DNA of 64,000 nucleotides from an uncultured Eubacteriales bacterium (lineage in GTDB: Bacteria; Bacillota; Clostridia; Christensenellales; Aristaeellaceae): contig URJB01000004.1 in NCBI GenBank assembly GCA_900548145.1, positions 1 through 64,000 on the forward strand. The letters run 5' to 3'. Positions 27,115 through 36,229 of this stretch are shown here, one piece after another; within the stretch, counting starts at the first letter, position 1, and each line of letters opens with the position of its first letter. Position numbers and translations under genes: made by a program. The notes under the pieces were generated by a model, which saw nothing but the letters and a program-made list of their open reading frames with translations, was not told the DNA's origin and searched no databases.

Positions 27115-27129
27115 AGTCATAGCGGCTTT

Positions 27130-27159
27130 CCGGCACTCCGGCTTGAGTTGGAGCGCCGG
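27130..27159 (+). terminator. Hairpin after the gene tail
   Basis: CCGGC-A-CTCC and GGAG-C-GCCGG form a 9-bp stem with one mismatch. There is no T-run, so termination is uncertain. Confidence 0.45.
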
Positions 27160-27202
27160 GGGTGAAGCGGCTCTCTATCAGGTGCAAATGCGCCCGCTAC
27201 TG

Positions 27203-27230
27203 CACCCGGCAGAGGGCTGCGTCTCTTGTA
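27203..27230 (+). repeat. Degraded dispersed-repeat remnant
   Basis: CACCCGGCAGAGGGCTGCGTCTC resembles the core of the repeat at 1041-1086. Apart from this, the terminator-like stem at 27298-27344 and the hairpin at 27130, the stretch 27115-27500 shows no gene. Confidence 0.4.
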
Positions 27231-27297
27231 TCATGGTTTACTGGATTCGCCAAAATATTTCACTATGGATTTTCACAAAAAGAAGTAAAGTCAACGA

Positions 27298-27344
27298 GGA
27301 CTCATGGCAGTATGATATGGATTACTGCCATGAGTCCGTTTTTC
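27298..27344 (+). terminator. Strong intrinsic terminator
   Basis: GGACTCATGGCAGT and ACTGCCATGAGTCC form a perfect 14-bp stem with a 12-base loop, followed by GTTTTT. No intact plus-strand gene lies directly upstream, so it is probably left over from the gene lost around the IS. Confidence 0.85.
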
Positions 27345-27500
27345 CCCAAATGCAGGCTGACTTTGACCGTTCAAGCGGCAAGACAGCAGAAAAGTTTTTT
27401 GTTTGCGAAAAAAGGTACCATCGAAAAATTTTTTCATAGTAAGGGACATTCGCATGGGTTTTCCCGGAATAGCTCTATAGCGTTACTGTGCTTAGGAGCT

Positions 27501-28301
27501 TTACGGCATTCCGGGAAGCTGATCCAACACTTTCAGCCCTAAACCCTCCAAATACTGGCGGGCAGCCTGAAAGCGCTTGCTCCATGTCATCATTTCCGCG
27601 TTATGGGCGTCCACACCAATAATCGCCTCATTTCCCATCCGCGCGGCGATCTCCCAGAAGCAGGTAGTGGGGTAGCCAACGCCGTGATAGTTTCCAATGG
27701 CTCTATAGTGATTCCCCTGCAGGTTATATTCCAGCGGCATACGCAATTCTAATGCGCGGCGGCAGATCTGTTCGCTCATGTTGACACAGGCAGCGTCAAA
27801 AACAGGATAATTGCTCAAGACGACTTCTGGATGAGCCAGATAGGTAAACAGACCCGATTCCATTCCAGCCAGCGTCATATCGGTATACTGTTTCACTTGA
27901 TCCGGCCGGGTACTCTGCAAAAAGAAATGCCCTTCTTCCTTTTCATCCGACAGATGATTGCCCAAAATCAAATAGTCCAGTCCAAGCGCTTCCTTTTGTT
28001 CTTTCAGCCAGCCGTAATACTGAGGAAAAGCCTCGCATTCCAGACCTACATACAGCTGTATCTTTCCTTCGTAGATTTTTTCCAGTCGGCGAATAGACTC
28101 CACATATTCCGCCAGCTGTTCGGCGGGCATTCGGATCCGGCTGACATAGCCGTCGTGGTAAGGCCACGGGGTATGATCGGAAAAGCCGAGCGTCTTAAAG
28201 CCCGAGGCCAGTGCCGCCCGGACATACTCCTCATCCGTATTGCGGGCGTGCAGGCAACGCGTCGTATGCGTGTGGTAGTTACGAAGGGTTTCCGTGTTCA
28301 T
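27501..28301 (-). CDS. PHP-family phosphatase, HisJ-like
   Basis: The 266-residue protein has the PHP metal-site motifs: YHTHTTRC (His10, His12), FSDHTPW, a glutamate in VGLECEAF, LGNHLSD, LAHPEV and GVDAHNAE. It matches the HisJ-type histidinol-phosphatase group. No histidine biosynthesis gene is nearby, and it lies 41 bases after the membrane AraC regulator on the same strand. A sugar- or polyol-phosphate substrate is therefore as likely as histidinol phosphate. Confidence 0.85.
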   Translation of the reverse strand: MNTETLRNYHTHTTRCLHARNTDEEYVRAALASGFKTLGFSDHTPWPYHDGYVSRIRMPAEQLAEYVESIRRLEKIYEGKIQLYVGLECEAFPQYYGWLKEQKEALGLDYLILGNHLSDEKEEGHFFLQSTRPDQVKQYTDMTLAGMESGLFTYLAHPEVVLSNYPVFDAACVNMSEQICRRALELRMPLEYNLQGNHYRAIGNYHGVGYPTTCFWEIAARMGNEAIIGVDAHNAEMMTWSKRFQAARQYLEGLGLKVLDQLPGMP

Positions 28302-28342
28302 GATAGAAATGCTCCCTTTCTTCCAGTGATTTCAGCGAAATA

Positions 28343-30652
28343 TCAGCGTGCGTTTTGCTCTCGATATACGCTGGGCGTAACGCCTTCGCTGCGTTTAAAA
28401 GCGCGGATGATATTCAGCTTGTTACCATAGCCAACTTCTTCAGCGATCTCCTGCAGAGATTTATCGGTCCCGCTGATCAGTTTTCTGGCCTTGGCGATGC
28501 GAAGGCTCTGAATGTAGTCCAGAGCTGTCGTTCCTACACAGCGACGGACGATCTTGCTCAGATAAGAAGGAGTCAGATGAAAATGATCTGACAGGGCGTT
28601 GATATTCAGATTACAGTCTGTATAGTGCTCTTGAATATAGACCACAATTTGCCGGTCTCGTTCGCTGATCGGTTCTCCTCCTTCTTTGGGATTATCTTCC
28701 TGTTTCATCTTCTGGAATAATTTCTGTGCGCAGCATTTCAAAGTAATGATATCGCCGCATCCCAACAGATTTTCTTCCAGCTGCACATCCCGCGTATTTT
28801 CAGGCATTTCCGCCGCGATTTCCCACAGCACGCCTACATACCGTGTCAGCAGCAACTCTAATTGCCGTCTCGACAACGCAGCCGCGCCGGCAAAGGCACG
28901 GTCCACTTCTTTCAGGAAGCACTGCTCCATCTGCTCATACTCCTGGGCCTTTTTCAGCATGACCAGCTGCTGCTGGAACGCCGTCTGACGGGTAAGCCCG
29001 TCCAAGTCTCCCGCACCGTAGGAATTAGGAAGTTTTTCATAACAGCTCGTCTGCCGTTCCTGTCCCTTCAGTGCCATAGAGCCTAGTGTTTCCCGGGCTT
29101 CCTGATAAGCTTCCGGCATTTCTGTCAGTTCTTCATGAACACCGCTAACTGCCGCAGTCGCCGTGATCCCCAGCCGGTCATACAGATAACGCAGCGCTCG
29201 GTTCGCCAATTCCGTTACCTGTTCGCTTTCCAGCCGCGTTTCTTCTGCCAACAGCAGGCACGCGATCATGTTGTCAATGGAAAACAGATGCGTGGTGCAT
29301 CCCGTCGGTTGGAAACTGCCCGCCACTCTGGAGATCACCAGATCGATCAGATCCAGCGACGTTCGATCGTCTTCGGCGTCTTCATCCGGCAGTGAGGACA
29401 AATGAAGATCGATCTGATCCACTGAGTACACGACCAGCATAAACGAGCATCGGCGGACGCTTAGGCCGAATTCTTCCAGTCTCTTGTCCGTATGGCTATC
29501 CACCCGTCCCCGCGCCATATCGTGCAGCAGCTTTTCCTTGCGCAGGTTCTGCATTTCGCCGATCTGCCGGTCTGAATCCCGAAGTTCCTGCAGCATCCGA
29601 GTCAGTTCCAGTTCCAAAAAAGCGTATTCGTTCTGATCAATGCCATCGTTAGGCTGGGTTCGCCGCATACTGCTCAGCAAGGTCCCCGTCAACCGCTGCA
29701 CCGGCGTATAATGATTTCGGCTGAAAATTCCCACCAGAAGAAGACCAAGCAGTAAACACACGACATAATAAGCCGCCAGTGCTGCCGGCATTTCGCTGCC
29801 CAGCGCCGTCGCGTCCGCCTCGGGAGTCAATCGGTAGGTCCAGTCCAAAACCTTGGATCCCGCCATTCGAGCCGACAGACCATGGTAGAATAAACGATCC
29901 AGCAGAGTAGCCTTCTTCGGCTCTGCTGAAGCGCTGCCGTCGGAAATGGCCGCATCGCCGTTTTCAATCGAGAAGGAAGCCGCTCCGCCTTGCCCGTAAT
30001 CCCGCAAAAGCCCCCGAAGCATATCCAGATTGACATTGGTTACGATCACCAGAGGCGAGACGCCCTCATTGGTAATTCGGTTATACTGATGATAGATCAG
30101 CAGATGCTGACGGGCCTTATTTTCATGATCGCCCACGATCAGGTGCTTTCGGCGGCCGGAAAAACCCAATTCCTCTTTCCAACGGGCATAATCCATTCCC
30201 AGTTCTGTTTGGGCCGTATAGGCAAAGCCCTGCCCGTAAGTCAGGTCCTTTTTGCTCAATACGGCGTCCGCCAGCGGAAAGCATAAATAAATGTCCGCAA
30301 TGATCGGGCTCTGGCCGATAAATTGTTTGAGCATACTCTGTAAAAGGCGCAGGTCAGCGGTATCATCCGACGTAAAATGTTCCTTCTGTTTCAAACGCCA
30401 CGCGGCCTCGTGGATCAGCAAATAAGAAGAAGCGGTATAGATTTCGGAAAGCTGCGCATCCACCGCATCGCGCAGCAGGGTCAGGGAAGTTTCGTTCGCA
30501 TGATCTACCTGACGGGTGATCGCGTCTCCCGCACCATAAAGCACCAGCGGACTGACCAAAATGGGCACCAGCAGCACGATCACATAAGAAAAAAAGAGGG
30601 AGCGATATAAGCCGCTTTTCCACAACTGCCTGCTTTTCCGTTTCTGTGTCAT
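28343..30652 (-). CDS. Membrane-bound AraC-family regulator with sensor domain
   Basis: The 769-residue protein combines sensing and DNA binding in one chain. A membrane helix at about 15-40, an extracellular Cache-like domain, a second helix at about 290-310, a cytoplasmic linker region and a C-terminal AraC domain (about 660-765, with NINALSDHFHLTPSYLSKIVRR and LQEIAEEVGYGNKLNIIRAFKR) are visible. Proteins of this build control sugar uptake loci. It is divergent from the binding-protein gene at 30912, its probable target. The ATG at 30652 has GGGAGAG upstream; one seven codons earlier is possible. Confidence 0.9.
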   Translation of the reverse strand: MTQKRKSRQLWKSGLYRSLFFSYVIVLLVPILVSPLVLYGAGDAITRQVDHANETSLTLLRDAVDAQLSEIYTASSYLLIHEAAWRLKQKEHFTSDDTADLRLLQSMLKQFIGQSPIIADIYLCFPLADAVLSKKDLTYGQGFAYTAQTELGMDYARWKEELGFSGRRKHLIVGDHENKARQHLLIYHQYNRITNEGVSPLVIVTNVNLDMLRGLLRDYGQGGAASFSIENGDAAISDGSASAEPKKATLLDRLFYHGLSARMAGSKVLDWTYRLTPEADATALGSEMPAALAAYYVVCLLLGLLLVGIFSRNHYTPVQRLTGTLLSSMRRTQPNDGIDQNEYAFLELELTRMLQELRDSDRQIGEMQNLRKEKLLHDMARGRVDSHTDKRLEEFGLSVRRCSFMLVVYSVDQIDLHLSSLPDEDAEDDRTSLDLIDLVISRVAGSFQPTGCTTHLFSIDNMIACLLLAEETRLESEQVTELANRALRYLYDRLGITATAAVSGVHEELTEMPEAYQEARETLGSMALKGQERQTSCYEKLPNSYGAGDLDGLTRQTAFQQQLVMLKKAQEYEQMEQCFLKEVDRAFAGAAALSRRQLELLLTRYVGVLWEIAAEMPENTRDVQLEENLLGCGDIITLKCCAQKLFQKMKQEDNPKEGGEPISERDRQIVVYIQEHYTDCNLNINALSDHFHLTPSYLSKIVRRCVGTTALDYIQSLRIAKARKLISGTDKSLQEIAEEVGYGNKLNIIRAFKRSEGVTPSVYREQNAR

Positions 30653-30911
30653 TGCTGTCTCTCCCGTCGGCATTTTTCTTCAAATATTGTAACACAGTTT
30701 GAAGCTCAACGCACCTTACGTCAATGGAAAAAAAGCCGTTTTTCGTCTTTTGATAGTTGGGAACCTCAAATTGATACCTTGGATATGGCAGAAAAGAAAC
30801 CATTTTTGCATATTTGCCTGATTGAAAAATCTTTTGGGATGGGATACGCTCTTGTCAACGCCGGAGCGGCGAGCTGCCGCTGAGGCAAGATCGAATAAGG
30901 AGGCATCCCCA

Positions 30912-32486
30912 GTGAAAAAGAACTTCCGGGTATTCTTCTGCGCCATGCTGTGTATGACGCTGCTGCTTTCCGCCCTGCCTGTACAGGCGGAAAACGAAAA
31001 AGGCGACCTTTGGTTGACGGATGAAAAGGTCACCCTGACCTGCTGGTATCCCATCAATCAGGCCACGTTCTTCTCGGACGGCATTTCTTCCTTTGCCGAT
31101 ACCGATGTGTTCAAGTGGCTGGAAGAACAGACCAACGTCCATGTGGAATTTATCCACCCCGCCAACAGCACCGAGGCCGAATCCTTCAATCTGCTGTTTG
31201 CCGACGACCGTCTGCCCGATCTGGTTTTCAACAATGACACCTACGCCTATGCCGAAGGCGCTGAAGCAGCCGTCGAGGACGGTTACTATCTTCGCCTGAA
31301 TGATCTGATGGAACAGTATGCCCCCAGCTATATGAAGCTGATGGCGGACAATCCCACCATCGCCAAAGATACCGCCACCGACAGTGGTCTGCGCTGGAGC
31401 TTTAATTTCATCTACAGCGGGGACGGCAAACAGTGCAACTTCGGCCCTGCCCTGCGCAAGGATTTTCTGGACAAGACTGGTCTGGATGCTCCTGTCACCT
31501 ATGAAGACTGGCACAAAGTGCTGACCGCCTTCAAGGAACTGGGCGTGGAATATCCTCTGCTGCTGAACTACGCCGGTTCCTGCGATAAAGATGGCTGGAT
31601 GGCCGGTTATGGCGTGAGCCGTACCTTCTTCCAGCAGGATGGCGTAGCCAAGTTCGGCCCCATCGAGGATGGCTATGGCGAGTATGTCAATATGATGGCG
31701 CAGTGGTACAAGGAAGGCCTGATCTATCCCGACTTCGCCCTGCAAAGCACTGCCGCTGAGCCTCCGGAGGATCTGGTGCTGAACGACCGCATCGGCGCGT
31801 GGGCCACCTTCGCCTCCTGGAGCGGCACCGACTACTACGTCAGCTGCGGCGCCACCAATCCCGATTTCAATCTGGTAGGCGTGACCCATCCCGTGGTCAG
31901 CGCAGGCGATGAGACCCATCTGCGTTATCCCGACACCATCGTGAAATCCGACTGCATTGCCGTGTCCGCCGACTGCGAATATCCCGAAATCGCCGTGAAA
32001 TGGCTGGATATCTTCTACAACCCCGATTATGCCTGGATCTTCAACTACGGCCTGCGGGAAGGCGAGTCCTACGTAAAGGATGAGAACGGCAACCTGCACT
32101 GGGGCGACCTCATCAATCACAACGAAGAGGGCATCACCAAAAATCAGGCCCGCTGCAAGTACACCACCGTCAACTGCCTGTACGAGGACTACACCCGCGT
32201 CATGGGTTCCTGGACTCCCGTGCAGCTGGAAAGCCAGCAGGCGTGGGTCTCCGGAAAGGACGATTGGGTCATGCCCGATAAACTGACCCCCACCGCTGAT
32301 GAAAACCGTCAGATGAGCGTGCTGATGGAAGACATCAACACTTTCGTACTGGAAGAAACCACCAAGATGATCATGGGCACCAGCACTTACACCTTTGAGA
32401 CCTTCCGCCAGAAGATCCTCGATATGGGAATCGATCAGGCGCTGGCGATCGAACAGCAGGCGCTGGACCGCTACAACGCTCGTTAA
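30912..32486 (+). CDS. Extracellular sugar-binding protein (LplA/YtcQ type)
   Basis: The 524-residue secreted protein is of the large binding-protein class that works with LplB/LplC permeases. The signal peptide (about 1-25) ends at LPVQA before ENEKGDLW, without a lipobox cysteine. The GTG at 30912 was chosen because AAGGAGG lies 8 bases upstream; the in-frame extension before it is not a signal peptide. It heads the operon binding protein - permease - permease. Transporters of this class are often used for oligosaccharides derived from complex glycans. Confidence 0.93.
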   Translation: MKKNFRVFFCAMLCMTLLLSALPVQAENEKGDLWLTDEKVTLTCWYPINQATFFSDGISSFADTDVFKWLEEQTNVHVEFIHPANSTEAESFNLLFADDRLPDLVFNNDTYAYAEGAEAAVEDGYYLRLNDLMEQYAPSYMKLMADNPTIAKDTATDSGLRWSFNFIYSGDGKQCNFGPALRKDFLDKTGLDAPVTYEDWHKVLTAFKELGVEYPLLLNYAGSCDKDGWMAGYGVSRTFFQQDGVAKFGPIEDGYGEYVNMMAQWYKEGLIYPDFALQSTAAEPPEDLVLNDRIGAWATFASWSGTDYYVSCGATNPDFNLVGVTHPVVSAGDETHLRYPDTIVKSDCIAVSADCEYPEIAVKWLDIFYNPDYAWIFNYGLREGESYVKDENGNLHWGDLINHNEEGITKNQARCKYTTVNCLYEDYTRVMGSWTPVQLESQQAWVSGKDDWVMPDKLTPTADENRQMSVLMEDINTFVLEETTKMIMGTSTYTFETFRQKILDMGIDQALAIEQQALDRYNAR

Positions 32487-32588
32487 AATCATTCGATCCG
32501 CAGCGGATGCGGCTGCACCGGTTTGGGTCAGCCGCATCCGCCCCTGTTTCCGCGCCAACCGGCGCGATCCTTTGAAGGAGGGCCATTT

Positions 32589-33536
32589 ATGACCACCAAG
32601 TCCAACGCCGCCGTCCTGCCATCCACCTTTGGGCAGCGGTTGAAAAACGACATGCGCCGCAACTGGGTCGTTTACCTGATGCTGCTGCCGGTAATCGCCT
32701 TCTTTTTTATTTTCAATTATCTGCCGATGGCCGGTCTTCTAATGGCCTTCGAAAATTTCAAGATCAAGCTGGGTTTTTTCAAAAGTCCGTGGGTGGGCTT
32801 TGATAATTTCGAGCGTTTCTTTAACAGCATCTATTTCGGCCGTCTTTTGCGCAACACGCTGATGATCGGTCTGAAGGATATCCTTTATTCTTTTCCTGCC
32901 ACCATTATTTTTGCATTGTTGCTGAATGAAGTCCACAACCGTTATTTCAAAAAGACGGTTCAGACAGTCTCTTACCTGCCCTATTTTATTTCTCTGGTCG
33001 TCGTTTGCGGCATGGTGATGGACTTTACGCAGGAGGGCAGCGCCATCAGCCGGTTAGTGGGTCTGTTTTCCGGCAAACAGGAATCTCTTTTGACGAACCC
33101 GTCCTACTTTCAGGAAATTTTCGTTTTCTCCGGCATCTGGCAGGGCCTCGGATACGGAGCCATCGTCTATTTGGCCGCGCTGGGTTCCATCGACCAGGAG
33201 CTGTACGAAGCGGCCCGCATCGATGGTGCCAACCGCTGGAAGCAGACCTGGCACATTACGCTGCCCGGACTTGCCTCCACCTGTATCGTCATGCTGATCC
33301 TGAAAATCGGCAGCTTCATGAGCGTCAATTATCAGAAGATCATTTTGCTGTATTCTTCCGCCACCTACGAAACAGCCGACGTCATTACCAGCTATGTTTA
33401 TCGTGTTTCTCTGGCAAAGGGTTCCGACTACAGCTTCGGTGCGGCGGTGGGGCTGTTCAACTCCGTCGTCAATCTGATCTTCGTGGTGCTGACCAACGCG
33501 ATCAGCCGCAAAGCTGCGGACACCAGCCTGTGGTAA
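32589..33536 (+). CDS. ABC transporter permease (LplB type)
   Basis: The 315-residue membrane protein has six helices and the EAA loop YEAARIDGANRWKQTWHITLPGL (about 210-232). NYLPMAGLLMAFENFKIKLGFFKSPWVGFDNF near the N-terminus is typical of LplB. The ATG at 32589 follows GAAGGAGGG. It lies about 100 bases after the binding-protein gene and 14 before the second permease. Confidence 0.94.
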   Translation: MTTKSNAAVLPSTFGQRLKNDMRRNWVVYLMLLPVIAFFFIFNYLPMAGLLMAFENFKIKLGFFKSPWVGFDNFERFFNSIYFGRLLRNTLMIGLKDILYSFPATIIFALLLNEVHNRYFKKTVQTVSYLPYFISLVVVCGMVMDFTQEGSAISRLVGLFSGKQESLLTNPSYFQEIFVFSGIWQGLGYGAIVYLAALGSIDQELYEAARIDGANRWKQTWHITLPGLASTCIVMLILKIGSFMSVNYQKIILLYSSATYETADVITSYVYRVSLAKGSDYSFGAAVGLFNSVVNLIFVVLTNAISRKAADTSLW

Positions 33537-33550
33537 GGAGGAAATAGGAC

Positions 33551-34432
33551 ATGATGCGTACACGTGGTGAAAAAATTTTCAGCGTATTCAATACGATCAT
33601 TCTTTCGCTGATCGCGCTGGCCTGTCTGATCCCCGTCTGGCATGTAATCTGCTGCTCCGTGAGCGAACCGACGCTGCTGAACGCCAACCGGGGGACTGTG
33701 CTTTGGCCCCTTGGTCAATGGACGTTCCTTGGGTACGAAAAAGTATTCAAAACCAGCTACATTCTTCGCGGCTATCTCAACACCGTTTACTATGTGATCC
33801 TTGGCACCGCCATCGGGCTGGTGCTGACCTGTCTGGCCGCCTATGGTCTTTCTCGAAAAGATCTGATGCTCAAGAAACCCATCAACTTTTTCATCACCTT
33901 CACGATGCTTTTCAACGGCGGTCTGGTCCCCACCTATATGGTCATTCGGGATCTGAAAATGCTCAATACGGTCTGGGCCATCGTACTGCCCCTGTGTGTC
34001 TCCGTTTTCAACGTCATGATCATGCGCACTTCTTTTGACAATATTCCCGATGCGCTGACAGAGGCGGCTCAGATCGACGGTGCAGGCCATGTTCGGATCC
34101 TGGTACAGATCATTCTGCCGGTAAGCAAATCCATTCTGGCTGTTGTCACACTGTTCTATATTGTGCAGCACTGGAATTCATGGTTCCATAGCGCGCTGTA
34201 TATCAAGGATCGCGACCTGTACCCTCTGCAGCTTTGGCTGCGGGAGATCGTCATTGCGGAAACCAACAGTGTGATCGAGGCGGACGCCGCAGACGCAGGC
34301 CTCATCAACCAGACCAAGGCGCTGATCAAATACTGCGTGATCGTCATCGCCATCCTGCCCATGATGATCGCCTATCCCTTTGTCCAAAAGTACTTTGTGA
34401 CCGGCGTTATGATCGGCTCTGTCAAAGGTTGA
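33551..34432 (+). CDS. ABC transporter permease (LplC/YtcP type)
   Basis: The 293-residue membrane protein pairs with the LplB-type permease upstream. The EAA loop is TEAAQIDGAGHVRILVQIILPVSK (about 175-198) and the protein ends TGVMIGSVKG, as usual for LplC. AAGGAGG precedes two adjacent ATG codons (33551 and 33554). No ATPase gene follows; a terminator does. Confidence 0.94.
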   Translation: MMRTRGEKIFSVFNTIILSLIALACLIPVWHVICCSVSEPTLLNANRGTVLWPLGQWTFLGYEKVFKTSYILRGYLNTVYYVILGTAIGLVLTCLAAYGLSRKDLMLKKPINFFITFTMLFNGGLVPTYMVIRDLKMLNTVWAIVLPLCVSVFNVMIMRTSFDNIPDALTEAAQIDGAGHVRILVQIILPVSKSILAVVTLFYIVQHWNSWFHSALYIKDRDLYPLQLWLREIVIAETNSVIEADAADAGLINQTKALIKYCVIVIAILPMMIAYPFVQKYFVTGVMIGSVKG

Positions 34433-34532
34433 GCTTTCTCGATGTAAAGAAAGTGCAAAGCTTTCAAGCGATGCAAATTCCCCCTTTGAAAAAAATGCAC
34501 TTCATGGCGTTTTCCGTCTAAACCATGATTAT

Positions 34533-34575
34533 GCCCCCGTGATCCTGAAGGATCGCGAGGGCTATTTTTCTTTTC
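34533..34575 (+). terminator. Terminator of the LplABC-type operon
   Basis: GCCCCCGTGATCC-TGAA-GGATCGCGAGGGC forms a 13-bp stem with two wobble pairs, followed by TATTTTTCTTTT. Confidence 0.85.
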
Positions 34576-34842
34576 ACTCTCTGCCGTTCGGCCTTTTTAC
34601 AGTTTCCAATATGAGAGATATCTTTCTGGAGGAACCGCTCTGCACGTCATCCGTCATCAACAATGGGAAAATAGCAGGTCGCGTGAGCAGGTGTTTTTTC
34701 ATATGCGTACTGTTTATCCGTGTCTTGTAACGGTCTATTTTCCGCGTCTTTCGAGTCGTTTTCACGTCCGAGAAAACGCTGCTCGTCCCTGTGGTTCTAG
34801 ATTGCCCATATGCCACATTCTGTTTCCAGCGTTACAAAGGTA
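34576..34842. other. Intergenic stretch between convergent operons
   Basis: No gene, repeat or RNA fold can be supported here. The stretch lies between the 3' ends of two convergent operons. I see no good terminator for the minus-strand operon ending at 34843. Confidence 0.5.
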
Positions 34843-36219
34843 TCAGACATTCTTCTCCGACAGTTTGCATATCCGATCCACGATATCCGAAATGGCACAA
34901 GTGCCAAAACAGGCTACGCCGGAGCGAATGGTGTCATTCAACGGCTCCAGCCAGCGGGACTCCACTCCCTCCCTGCCGACGGCTGCGCCTACGATGCTGC
35001 CAGCCGTCCCGGCGTTGCAGTCCGTATCAATCCCGCACATGACCGCCGTCGTAATGGTACGGGTATAGTCCAGCTTTCCCTCCAGCAGTGCCAGCGTGAC
35101 CATACTCAGGTTGTTGATAGTGGCCGCGAAGGGCAGATGACCGTAGGCATTCTCGATCTGCCTGCAAACGGCGCTCCATTCCTTTTCCGCATCATACCAT
35201 GCGATCACCCGGTTCACCGCTTCAGCCAGACGGGATCGGGTCGGGATCACAGAAAGACCTCCGGCCAGAATACTTTCCACTGTGGGCCGTTCCGTCAAAG
35301 CCGCCGCCAGACAACCCGCCACAAACATGCCGCCGTAGCAACCATTTTTCACCAAACTGAAGGAGCAGTCCCGATACGCCAATTCTGCGGCCCGGCGCGG
35401 GTCGCCCGGCCGAATATATCCCCATAGATCGCATCGGATCTGCCCGTCGATGCATTCTCGCCAGGGATTCAGACTAGTGGGGATCCGGGCGATCTGCGCG
35501 GCCCGTTCCTCGCCGTCCGTCAGGTTCACCATATGATAATAGGCCTGCCGGGAAGCGCACCAGAACCAATGATACGGCACATTTTCCAGCCAGTTCCAGC
35601 CAACGTCTTCCGTCCGAAACTCCAGACCTTTGCTTTCCGCAAGGTTCAGTGCCAGCAGAGTATAGTGAATATCATCGTCCGGTTGAACAAAACGAACGTT
35701 ACCTCGGGTACTGGGAAGGCAGTCCTCCCGGAGCGTCAGATTCAATTTTTCAGACCGGGCGGGAACGAAATCATTCAGCGGATATGCATCCACACTGCGA
35801 AGATAACGTTCGATCATTTCTCGGTTCATTCCCATTTCCAACGGTTTGCCCAGCACCACAGCTGCGCACCGTCCTCCGAAGGCACCTTCGATTCTTCTGC
35901 GGTATATTTCGCCGCGCACCGGCGCTTCCAACGCGGGAACCGAAGCCGCTTCCGAAAAAATATCCTCCAGCCGATTTGGCTCTACATAAGGATATTCCGG
36001 CGAAACTCCCTCCGCGTAACGTTTCCAGAGCGTTCGGTAAGCTTTCTCCCATACGGGTTCATTTTCCGGTGCAGCAGCCTGTTCTCCGGGCTTTACGGGC
36101 AGCGGAAGTTGAAACAGCATTTCCTCCGGCGCGGGAACACCCGTCAGGTCGAAGCCCTCCTCCCGCATCTGAAAATATTCTTCCTGATACAGCTGTTTCC
36201 AGCCGGCGTATCCGGGCAT
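34843..36219 (-). CDS. ADP-ribosylglycohydrolase-family protein
   Basis: The 458-residue protein has an N-terminal segment of about 110 residues without known domain, then the ADP-ribosylglycohydrolase fold: GAFGGRCAAVVLGKP, the metal-binding QPDDDIHYT (about 178) and GIDTDCNAGTAGSIVGA (about 398), which keep the aspartates expected for a binuclear metal site. The family removes ADP-ribose from proteins or cleaves other N-glycosides. It is the last gene of a glycan-use operon, so an N-glycosidic sugar substrate is plausible here. The family is also a frequent companion of sugar-kinase and nucleosidase genes. Confidence 0.88.
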   Translation of the reverse strand: MPGYAGWKQLYQEEYFQMREEGFDLTGVPAPEEMLFQLPLPVKPGEQAAAPENEPVWEKAYRTLWKRYAEGVSPEYPYVEPNRLEDIFSEAASVPALEAPVRGEIYRRRIEGAFGGRCAAVVLGKPLEMGMNREMIERYLRSVDAYPLNDFVPARSEKLNLTLREDCLPSTRGNVRFVQPDDDIHYTLLALNLAESKGLEFRTEDVGWNWLENVPYHWFWCASRQAYYHMVNLTDGEERAAQIARIPTSLNPWRECIDGQIRCDLWGYIRPGDPRRAAELAYRDCSFSLVKNGCYGGMFVAGCLAAALTERPTVESILAGGLSVIPTRSRLAEAVNRVIAWYDAEKEWSAVCRQIENAYGHLPFAATINNLSMVTLALLEGKLDYTRTITTAVMCGIDTDCNAGTAGSIVGAAVGREGVESRWLEPLNDTIRSGVACFGTCAISDIVDRICKLSEKNV

Positions 36220-36229
36220 TGTTTGTTCC

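Noticed and set aside
30855..32558. A minus-strand open frame of 567 codons
   Set aside because: It is the antisense shadow of the binding-protein gene, whose signal peptide and family match are clear.
34539..34730. A 63-codon plus-strand open frame after the LplC-type permease
   Set aside because: It starts inside the terminator stem and has no ribosome site or family resemblance.
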